The notes beneath the pieces were generated by a model, which was given only the letters and a program-made list of their open reading frames with translations, ran no database searches and was not told the origin of the DNA. DNA of 8,039 nucleotides. It comes from Chloroflexota bacterium. Lineage in GTDB: Bacteria > Chloroflexota > Dehalococcoidia > SAR202 > UBA11138. The stretch is taken from assembly GCA_022566975.1 (NCBI GenBank), contig JADFHV010000044.1, forward strand, positions 2,527-10,565, in the 5' to 3' direction. Positions 1 to 5,468 of this stretch are shown one piece after another (the stretch's first letter is position 1; every line of letters begins with the position of its first letter). A program made the translations under genes and the position numbers.

Positions 1-1
1 T

Positions 2-154
2 CATCCCACTGAGCCTTACCCGCAGAACATCGCGGAGATCATGGTCCTAAAAAACCGCAATGGGCCCACGGGCAACATTGCTCTCTACTTCCGCGACAAC
101 GTCGTCAGGTTCGAGGGCCTGCAGCCTCGGACCCGTTCCATGGAGTTCGCCTAA
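2..154 (+). CDS. dnaB: Replicative DNA helicase DnaB, C-terminal end (partial)
   Basis: The window opens inside a reading frame that ends at TAA 152-154 and encodes 50 residues. The stretch AEIMVLKNRNGPTGNIALYF followed by RFEG matches the conserved end of the RecA-like domain of DnaB helicases, where the family has a segment like AE(L/I)I-K-RNGPTG-(hydrophobic strand)-RFE. DnaB is the hexameric 5'-3' helicase that unwinds DNA at the fork. The Walker motifs and N-terminal domain lie upstream of the window, so their integrity cannot be judged. The next gene begins 1 nt after the stop, which suggests translational coupling with the DnaD-type protein. The assignment rests on one short but very characteristic motif. 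Confidence 0.88.
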   Translation, partial: HPTEPYPQNIAEIMVLKNRNGPTGNIALYFRDNVVRFEGLQPRTRSMEFA

Positions 155-155
155 C

Positions 156-824
156 ATGGCCTTCGCCGGGTTTCCTCGCCGGGTGCGTTTCACGCCTGTC
201 CCCGACCCCGTCTTCGGCCCCCTGCTGGAGCAGATAGACGACCTGGCCGAGCTCAAGTGCACGCTTCGGGTCATCTGGGCGTTGCACCAGAAGAGAGGCT
301 ACCCCAGGTTCGTTACCCTGTCCGCGCTCCTGGCGGACCGTACCCTATCTAGGGCCCTGGCCGATGGTGACTCGCCGCGTCGCTTAAGGGTTGAGGCAGC
401 GCTGGCTCACGCCGTCGAGAGGGGTACGCTCGTGTCCGGCACGGTCCAGTTGGACGATGGACAGGAACGAATCTACATGCTGAACACCGAGGCGGACAGG
501 AGCGCCCTGGCCGCCATCTCAGAGGCAGACCTCTCTCCTCAGCAGGTCCCTGTGGACGAGCCGTGGGAGGGAGCCGTTCAACAGCCCAACATCTTCGCCC
601 TGTATGAGGACAACGTGGGCATGCTAAGTCCGATGATGGCCGACGAGCTCCGCGAGGCTGAGCAGGTCTACCCAGCGCCGTGGATCGAGGAGGCCTTTCG
701 GGAAGCCGTGAGCCAGAACAAGCGGAGCTGGCGCTATATCACCCGCATCCTGGAGCGCTGGGAGCGGGAAGGCAGAGGCGATGGAGAACCTGGGAGACGT
801 CCTAAAACGGCTGGGTACTACTAG
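156..824 (+). CDS. DnaD-domain primosome protein
   Basis: A 222-residue protein. The C-terminal part (about residues 145-203) has the form of the DnaD/DnaB_2 domain: NIFALYEDNVGMLSP, two helices, then WRYITRILERW, which contains the hallmark YxxxIxxxW (Y194, I198, W202) implicated in DNA binding in Bacillus DnaD. Residues about 25-110 are compatible with a winged-helix N-terminal domain (helices around 28-47 and 75-92, then strands at 93-108). The last 20 residues are basic, Gly-rich and probably disordered. In Firmicutes, DnaD helps remodel origin DNA and recruit helicase and loader. I chose ATG 156 because it follows the helicase stop by 1 nt with GGAG at 142-145 upstream; an in-frame extension back to position 60 would only overlap the helicase gene. 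The 3' end overlaps the next gene by 44 nt. Helicase-DnaD-loader order supports a primosome role. Confidence 0.85.
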   Translation: MAFAGFPRRVRFTPVPDPVFGPLLEQIDDLAELKCTLRVIWALHQKRGYPRFVTLSALLADRTLSRALADGDSPRRLRVEAALAHAVERGTLVSGTVQLDDGQERIYMLNTEADRSALAAISEADLSPQQVPVDEPWEGAVQQPNIFALYEDNVGMLSPMMADELREAEQVYPAPWIEEAFREAVSQNKRSWRYITRILERWEREGRGDGEPGRRPKTAGYY

Positions 825-2145
825 AAAGGTCTCCAAGGACGACCTGCCGCCGAACCTGTGGGAAGACTCGGGCAACGGCAGCGGGGACTGTGAAGTCTGC
901 GGGGGCCGGGGCTGGTTCACGCCGGACGTGCCGGCGGGGCACCCCGAGTTCGGACAGGTCGTCACCTGTCAGTGCCGCCGCGACCGGCTGGACCAGGAGC
1001 GCTCGGCCCGGCTTCTACGCTACAGCAACCTCGGCCACCTCACCAGGTTTACTTTCGAGACATTGAGCCCAGAAGGAAGGACCGACGACCCGGAGGACCG
1101 TCGTGTGTTCCAGGCCGCTCACGAGACGGCGGTCCAGTACGCGGAGCAGCCTACCGGGTGGCTGGTCATCACAGGTCCCCACGGCTCTGGAAAGACGCAC
1201 CTGGCTGCCGCCGTCGCCAACCGATGCATCGAAACAGGCAGGGCCGTATTCTTCGTGCACGTCCCGGACCTTCTCGACCACCTCCGCGCAGGCTTCGCCC
1301 CGACTGCCGAGACGTCCTACGGCGACCTCTTCGAGCAGGTCACCAACACGCCACTCCTCGTCCTTGACGGCCTCGGCACTCAGAGCTCCACGCCGTGGGC
1401 GCAGGAGAAGCTCCAGCAGATCGTCAACCATCGATACAACGCCGAGCTCCCTACCATCTTTACCGCGGCGTCCGATCTCGACGAGATCGATCCCTACATC
1501 CGCAGCCGATTGGAGGCGCAAGGCCTGTCGCGCATCGTTTCGGTGAAGGCGAGGGAGGTCGGTCCGGTCCACCGGCAGGGACGGATCGACCCTGAGTTGC
1601 TCCGGCGAATGACCTTCGAGACCTTCGCTGTGCGTGGCAACAACCCCAGCGCTGCCCAGAGGGCTTCCCTTGAGGGCGCCTTTCAGTCGGCAAAGAACTT
1701 CGCGGCAGACCCGCACGGCTGGTTGACGCTCTTCGGCGAGACCGGGGTCGGCAAGACCCACCTGGCAGTCGCCATCGCCGTCGAGCGTCTGAAGCAGGGG
1801 CATCCTGTCTTCTTCAAATTCGTCCCAGAGCTGTTGGACTATCTGAGGTACACCTTTACGCCGGAGAGCCGCGTGACCTACGACCGGGTCTTCGACGAGG
1901 TTAAGAACGCCGAGCTCCTCGTCCTGGACGACCTTGGGCGCGAGCATAGCAGCCCCTGGGCCCAGGAGAAGCTGTACCAGATAATCGTCCATCGCCACAA
2001 CGGACGGCTGCCCACGGTCATCACCAGCACTCTCGACTTCGCCGAGCAGACCGGTCCCATTAGCTCTCGGGTGCGGGACCCCTACGTCGGCCAGCTCGTC
2101 CGAATAGACGCGCCCGACTATCGCATCAAGGAACGGCGCGGCTGA
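781..2145 (+). CDS. DnaC/DnaI-type helicase loader with zinc finger and two tandem AAA+ domains
   Basis: A 454-residue protein. Residues 37-65 hold a likely zinc site, C37xxC40 followed by C63xC65. Two homologous AAA+ domains follow. Domain 1 (about 91-262) has Walker A G132PHGSGKT139 and a Walker B-like strand ending LLVLDGLG (D196). Domain 2 (about 278-450) has Walker A G319ETGVGKT326 and Walker B LLVLDDLG (D383, D384). Both share FFxxVPxLLDxLR, SxPWAQEKLxQI and a late SR motif (R251/R253-like and SSRVRD at 428-433), so the second half is clearly a duplicate of the first. Typical DnaC, DnaI and IstB proteins are 240-310 residues with one ATPase domain. Domain 1 lacks the second Walker B acidic residue (DG instead of DD). 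The family loads the DnaB ring onto DNA. ATG 781 is preceded by GGGAAGG at 766-772, inside the DnaD-type gene, implying coupled translation. An IstB-type transposition helper is less likely because no transposase is adjacent. Confidence 0.85.
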   Translation: MENLGDVLKRLGTTRKVSKDDLPPNLWEDSGNGSGDCEVCGGRGWFTPDVPAGHPEFGQVVTCQCRRDRLDQERSARLLRYSNLGHLTRFTFETLSPEGRTDDPEDRRVFQAAHETAVQYAEQPTGWLVITGPHGSGKTHLAAAVANRCIETGRAVFFVHVPDLLDHLRAGFAPTAETSYGDLFEQVTNTPLLVLDGLGTQSSTPWAQEKLQQIVNHRYNAELPTIFTAASDLDEIDPYIRSRLEAQGLSRIVSVKAREVGPVHRQGRIDPELLRRMTFETFAVRGNNPSAAQRASLEGAFQSAKNFAADPHGWLTLFGETGVGKTHLAVAIAVERLKQGHPVFFKFVPELLDYLRYTFTPESRVTYDRVFDEVKNAELLVLDDLGREHSSPWAQEKLYQIIVHRHNGRLPTVITSTLDFAEQTGPISSRVRDPYVGQLVRIDAPDYRIKERRG

Positions 2146-2200
2146 CGCGGCCCGAGCAGCAGTCTCTCCGCTAACCGTTCGCGGGACCAGATTGCGTTTG

Positions 2201-2557
2201 ATGGACCCGGACTACTGCACCTTCTGCGAGATCGTCGCGGGCCGTCTGCCCTCGCGGGTCCGATACGAGGACGACGACTTCGTCGTCTTCGACAACCATC
2301 TCGACTGGGTGCCGGTCATGATACTCCTGGTGCCCAGAGAGCACATGACTCAGACAGAGCTCTGGACCGGCGGACCGGTCCTGTCGCGACTTGGGGCCCT
2401 GGCCGTCCGGATGGGCCAGGAGCACTGCCCCAACGGCTTCCGCATCCTCTCCAACTTCGGCCACGATGCGGTCCAAACACAGCACCACGGCCACCTCCAC
2501 GTTATCGGAGGCACGCGCCTCGGACTCTACGTCCGCCGCCAGGGCTCGGGCCCGTAG
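2201..2557 (+). CDS. HIT-family protein (histidine triad nucleotide hydrolase/transferase)
   Basis: A 118-residue cytosolic-type protein. C6xxC9 in YCTFCEIVAG near the N-terminus, plus H48 in VPREHM, fits the zinc-binding variant of bacterial Hint-like proteins. Near the C-terminus the triad H96-G-H98-L-H100-V-I followed by GG is the HIT active site, with Q92 four residues before the first triad histidine as usual. These proteins hydrolyse nucleoside phosphoramidates or transfer NMP groups; the true substrate here is unknown. The position after the first triad histidine is Gly rather than a hydrophobic residue. ATG 2201 is preferred; a TTG at 2192 would add only three residues, and neither has a convincing ribosome binding site. 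The 55-nt gap after the loader gene holds no obvious promoter or terminator, so it may be the last gene of the replication transcript. Confidence 0.85.
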   Translation: MDPDYCTFCEIVAGRLPSRVRYEDDDFVVFDNHLDWVPVMILLVPREHMTQTELWTGGPVLSRLGALAVRMGQEHCPNGFRILSNFGHDAVQTQHHGHLHVIGGTRLGLYVRRQGSGP

Positions 2558-2576
2558 CCGCCCGTCGTCCAGTGCG

Positions 2577-2605
2577 TTGACACCCAGTGGGAGCGTGGCT
2601 ATCAT
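2577..2605 (+). promoter_or_regulatory. Near-consensus sigma-70-type promoter for the aldolase gene
   Basis: TTGACA (2577-2582) is followed after exactly 17 nt by TATCAT (2600-2605), giving 6/6 and 5/6 matches to the vegetative consensus. It lies just after the HIT stop codon and would start transcription near 2612, leaving a leader of about 50 nt before the ATG at 2662. No clear operator is visible. Confidence 0.72.
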
Positions 2606-2647
2606 CGCCCAGCAGGACACTAACGGGTGCCCGGTCCCGGCGCGAGG

Positions 2648-2654
2648 AAAGGAG
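2648..2654 (+). promoter_or_regulatory. Strong Shine-Dalgarno site fixing the aldolase start
   Basis: AAAGGAG lies 7 nt before ATG 2662, at ideal spacing, and supports that start codon for the PLP enzyme. Confidence 0.7.
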
Positions 2655-2661
2655 CCTGTAA

Positions 2662-3804
2662 ATGACCTCATCTTCCAGTGACACCGTTGCCGTCCGAGAG
2701 AAGCCCAAGGACCATGTCCAGCTATGGGACGCTGAAGGCGCGGTCGTATTCAGGGGCGATGGGGAGCCGAGAACACCCAGCAGGACGCTAAGGCAGCTGG
2801 CCGAGCTGGACGCCCTCGATGTCGAGGCGGACACTTACAGCCTTGGAGGCTCGGTCGAGAGGCTTGAGCAGAGGTTCGCGGAGATGCTGGGAAAGGAGTC
2901 TGCCATCTTCATGCCCACCGGCACGCTGGCCAACCACCTGGCCATCAGGCAGCTCTGCGGGCCGAGGCAGAAGGCGATCGTTCAGGAGCAGAGCCACCTG
3001 TACCACGACAGTGGCGACTGCGTCGCGAAGCTCAGCGGGATAACGCTGGTCCCACTGGCTCCCGGCCGGCCGTGGTTTTCGGTCGACGAGCTGAGGGAGG
3101 CCATGGACCTGTCCGACAGCGCCAGAGTGGCCAGTCCGATAGGGGCCGTGATGGTCGAGAGCCCCGTGCGTCGCCAGTCGGGCCAGGTCGTCCCCTTTGA
3201 CCAGATGAAGGCCATATCGGAGCTCTGCGAGGAGCGCCGCGTCGCGACCCACCTGGACGGGGCGCGCCTCTATATGATGTCGGCCGCCACGGGAGTCTCT
3301 GCGAGGGACTACGCCGCCCTCTTCGACACCGTATACGTCTCTCTCTACAAGTACTTCGGCGCGCCCTTTGGCGCGATACTGGCCGGGTCGTCGGAGTTCA
3401 CCAACGATCTCTACCATGAGCGTCGGATGTTCGGTGGCGGGCTATTCTCCGCCTATCTGGCCGCGGCCCTCGCCTTGAAGGGGACGGAAGGCTTCGAGGA
3501 CCGGTTCGCGTCGGCAATGAAGCGGGCCACAGACCTGTTCGCCCGGATGGATGAGCTGCCGGACATCGCCGTGCGGCGCATCGAGCACGGCTCCAACATA
3601 TTCCCTATCGAGCTGAGCGCCGAAGTTGACATCGACGCGTTTATCGAGTCACTTCGCGGCCGGTCCGTCTTCGTCTACGCCGACGATGACGACCCTTCAC
3701 GCATCCGCCTCACGGTCAACACGACCATCCTCAGGCGCTCGACCGATGAGCTTATGGGCGCCTTCCAGGACGCCGCCGCGGACGGCCGCAAGGCCCGTAC
3801 CTAG
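2662..3804 (+). CDS. Threonine aldolase-family PLP-dependent enzyme (beta-eliminating lyase fold)
   Basis: A 380-residue fold-type I PLP enzyme. Family landmarks in order: YSLGGSVERLEQRFAEMLGKE (59-79), PTGTLAN (85-91) contacting the cofactor phosphate, SHLYHDSG (111-118) with H112 in the place of the ring-stacking histidine, HLDGARL (197-203) with D199 pairing the pyridine nitrogen, SLYKYFGAPFG (227-237) with K230 as the expected Schiff-base lysine, and RRMFGGG (254-260). Low-specificity threonine aldolases cleave L-threonine/L-allo-threonine to glycine and acetaldehyde. The lysine context YKYFGAP differs from the usual SKGLGAP, and there are about 40 extra N-terminal residues compared with the roughly 340-residue classical enzymes, so this is a divergent subfamily and the substrate is uncertain (another beta-hydroxy amino acid, or a lyase reaction). 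It has its own promoter and good ribosome binding site. No signal peptide; likely cytoplasmic. Confidence 0.82.
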   Translation: MTSSSSDTVAVREKPKDHVQLWDAEGAVVFRGDGEPRTPSRTLRQLAELDALDVEADTYSLGGSVERLEQRFAEMLGKESAIFMPTGTLANHLAIRQLCGPRQKAIVQEQSHLYHDSGDCVAKLSGITLVPLAPGRPWFSVDELREAMDLSDSARVASPIGAVMVESPVRRQSGQVVPFDQMKAISELCEERRVATHLDGARLYMMSAATGVSARDYAALFDTVYVSLYKYFGAPFGAILAGSSEFTNDLYHERRMFGGGLFSAYLAAALALKGTEGFEDRFASAMKRATDLFARMDELPDIAVRRIEHGSNIFPIELSAEVDIDAFIESLRGRSVFVYADDDDPSRIRLTVNTTILRRSTDELMGAFQDAAADGRKART

Positions 3805-3878
3805 GGGGCACCGGCACCTCGAGCCTCATGGGCCGATCCAGCGCGGTCGGTGTGTCGTCACACCCCCTGCCGCGCTCG

Positions 3879-3908
3879 TTGTCGCTGAGCGGGGGCTATG
3901 TTACAGTC
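3879..3908 (+). promoter_or_regulatory. Possible weak promoter before the aminotransferase gene
   Basis: TTGTCG (3879-3884), 18 nt, TACAGT (3903-3908) match the vegetative consensus at 4/6 each. It sits in the 171-nt gap between two genes, which also holds a 6-bp hairpin GGTGTG-TCGT-CACACC (3849-3864). The overlapping TATGTT (3897-3902) is a better -10 by eye but has no -35 at proper distance. Low certainty. Confidence 0.28.
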
Positions 3909-3975
3909 GGCGTCGTGGGGCGGCCGGATTGGCGGGCAATATAGACCGGGACGAAAGCAGAGGCTCCCACCGCAC

Positions 3976-5268
3976 GTGAAACACCAAAAAAGCCTCGAGC
4001 TATACCAGCGCGCCAAGAGGTCTCACGCCGGCGGCGTCAGCAGCGACGGCCGCGACAAGCCTCTGCCCATATTCTACGACTACGGCAAGGGCTCCCGCCT
4101 CTTCGACGTCGACGGCAACGAGTACATCGACTACAACCTCGCCCGAGGTCCCCTGGTCTTCGGCCATTCACCTGCTTTCCTCCTGGAGAACGTCACGCGT
4201 CGCATGCAGCGCGGCCAGATGTTCGCCGGGATGCACGAGCTGGAGATCACCGTCTCCGAGAAGGTCCAGAGCATGGTGCCGTGCGCTGAGCTGGTGCGTT
4301 TTGCCAGCTCAGGGTCCGAGGCCGCTCAGGCCGCGCTGAGGGTGGCCAGAGGCTACACAGGCAGGAGCAAGTTCGTAAAGTTCGAGGGATTTTTCCACGG
4401 CTGGCTGGACAGCGTCAAGTTCCGGCATGCCGAGACGCCGATGGGCGCCGAGGGTCCCTACGTGCATCCGGTGCCCGTCCCGGAGAGCGGGGGCATGTCT
4501 CCCAGCGTCGCCAACGACATCATCGTCATACCCTTTAATGACGTCGCCGTGCTGCGGAAGGCCGTCGAGCACAACAAGGACGACCTTGCGGCGATCATCG
4601 TGGACCCGGGACGGGACTCCATGCTTCCACCCTACGAGTACATGGCGGAGATGCGCCGCTTGTGCGACGAGCACGGCATCGTGCTCATCTTCGATGAGGT
4701 GATAACCGGCTTTCGAGTAGCCCCAGGCGGCGCTCAAGAGCTGCTGGGCGTTACACCCGACCTGGCTATCTTTGCCAAGGCCCTTGGCGGCGGGTTTCCG
4801 GTCTCGGCCCTGGCCGGCAGGCGCGGCGTGATGAGCGTCATGGAGGACGGGACAGTCCACCATGGCGGCACCGCCAACGCCAACATGATGTCCATGGCCG
4901 CTGCGGAGGCGTCCCTCAACAAGCTGACGGAGAGTGACGGCGCCGCGTACCGGCAGCTCCACTCGACGACCGAGCGCCTCGCCGAAGGGCTCCGCGGTCT
5001 GGCCTCCAAGCACGAGTTCGATATCGTGCTCCAGTGGCTGACCGGCACGCTGTTCATGGTATTCAGCAACGACCCGGACGTTACGGAGGTACGAGACTAC
5101 CGGACGGGCCAGCGGGTAACGGACGTTGAGAAGGGCAGCACGTTCAACCTGGGAATGATGGAGCGAGGGGTCCGATGGGGCTACGGCTTCGTCTCCACCG
5201 CCCACACCGAAGAGGACATTGAGCAGACCCTGGCGGCGGCCGACGACACGTTCGCGTCCATGCGTTAG
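3976..5268 (+). CDS. Class III aminotransferase, glutamate-1-semialdehyde aminomutase-like
   Basis: A 430-residue PLP enzyme of fold type I, the usual length for GSA aminomutases. Landmarks: an N-terminal LYQRAKRSHAGGVSS segment like the family's (A/E)RA-PGGVNSP start, LFDVDGNEYIDY (42-53), SSGSEA (111-116) binding the phosphate, FHGW (140-143), DEVITGFRVAPGGAQE (240-255) with D240 at the pyridine nitrogen, FAKALGGGFPVSA (266-278) with K268 as Schiff-base lysine, and GGTANANMMSMAAA (297-310). GSA aminomutase (HemL) makes 5-aminolevulinate for tetrapyrroles, but many paralogues with the same motifs are transaminases of other amino acids. No haem gene is nearby, so I do not call it hemL. The start is GTG 3976, judged from the family's N-terminus; AGAGG at 3959-3963 is 12 nt upstream, slightly far. 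An ATG at 3898 in the same frame would add 26 residues with no family resemblance and would overlap the promoter-like site. Confidence 0.82.
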   Translation: MKHQKSLELYQRAKRSHAGGVSSDGRDKPLPIFYDYGKGSRLFDVDGNEYIDYNLARGPLVFGHSPAFLLENVTRRMQRGQMFAGMHELEITVSEKVQSMVPCAELVRFASSGSEAAQAALRVARGYTGRSKFVKFEGFFHGWLDSVKFRHAETPMGAEGPYVHPVPVPESGGMSPSVANDIIVIPFNDVAVLRKAVEHNKDDLAAIIVDPGRDSMLPPYEYMAEMRRLCDEHGIVLIFDEVITGFRVAPGGAQELLGVTPDLAIFAKALGGGFPVSALAGRRGVMSVMEDGTVHHGGTANANMMSMAAAEASLNKLTESDGAAYRQLHSTTERLAEGLRGLASKHEFDIVLQWLTGTLFMVFSNDPDVTEVRDYRTGQRVTDVEKGSTFNLGMMERGVRWGYGFVSTAHTEEDIEQTLAAADDTFASMR

Positions 5269-5284
5269 AGCCTGGGACCCATAT

Positions 5285-5311
5285 TTGACCGGACGAATGG
5301 GCGAGGATACT
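5285..5311 (+). promoter_or_regulatory. Promoter-like site with an overlapping dyad
   Basis: TTGACC (5285-5290) is followed after 15 nt by GATACT (5306-5311), or after 17 nt by TACTCG. A dyad, GGCGAG-GATA-CTCGCC (5300-5315, extendable to ATGG/CAT with one bulged G), covers the -10 region and could be an operator or simply a small hairpin. It lies just after the aminotransferase stop and would drive the short ORF and the acylase. The -35 is good, the -10 only fair. Confidence 0.4.
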
Positions 5312-5336
5312 CGCCATCACCAAGGAAAGGCACAGC

Positions 5337-5468
5337 ATGGCCGAGGTTGTAGAGGACACCTTCTCAGTCCAAGGAGAGTCCCGACTTGTGGTGGCCAACG
5401 AGGTGGGCGATGGGCAGGGGTGTCTTAATACCGCGGCGAAAGGAGACCGTTATGGCGTCGGACGATAG
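5337..5468 (+). pseudogene. Short ORF, likely 5' stump of a DUF4097-type gene
   Basis: ATG 5337 has an excellent ribosome binding site (AAGGAAAGG, 5322-5330, 6 nt upstream) and opens a 43-residue frame ending at TAG 5466-5468. Its first 25 residues, including EDTFSVQGESRLVVANEVGD, resemble the N-terminus of DUF4097-type (putative adhesin/beta-helix) proteins, which start with a pattern like (E)xFxVxGxPRLxVxNxxGxVxV. After GD the similarity stops and the frame runs through the ribosome binding site and first 17 nt of the acylase gene in another frame. The simplest reading is that a deletion fused the start of such a gene to the acylase leader. The alternative is a small translated leader ORF coupled to the acylase by overlap. 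The family recognition is from memory of a short motif and is only moderately certain. Confidence 0.42.
5439..5445 (+). promoter_or_regulatory. Shine-Dalgarno site fixing the acylase start
   Basis: AAAGGAG lies 6 nt before ATG 5452. It supports that start over an in-frame GTG at 5386, which would add 22 residues with no signal-peptide character and no ribosome binding site. Confidence 0.7.

Noticed and set aside
60..155. Upstream start for the DnaD-type gene
   Set aside because: It would place 32 extra residues entirely over the conserved helicase end; ATG 156 follows that stop directly.
1015..1998. 327-codon open frame on the minus strand opposite the loader gene
   Set aside because: Mirror of the AAA+ gene; its internal repetition merely reflects the tandem domains on the + strand, and there is no family resemblance.
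781..2145. IstB helper of an IS21-type insertion sequence
   Set aside because: No transposase gene or terminal inverted repeats nearby; the zinc finger, double ATPase and position after helicase and DnaD genes fit a replication loader better.
2..2145. Prophage replication module
   Set aside because: DnaB-DnaD-DnaC sets occur in phages, but the following genes are ordinary metabolic genes and no phage structural, lysis or integrase gene is seen; the part upstream of the window could change this.
3861..3895. CCCCC...CGCTC / GAGCG...GGGGG structure as an intrinsic terminator after the aldolase gene
   Set aside because: The inner stem is only 5 bp, a 5-nt bulge separates it from the C/G tract, and no T-run follows.
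3898..3975. ATG 3898 as start of the aminotransferase
   Set aside because: The added 26 residues (basic, Gly-rich) do not fit the family N-terminus, and there is no ribosome binding site; GTG 3976 gives the normal length.
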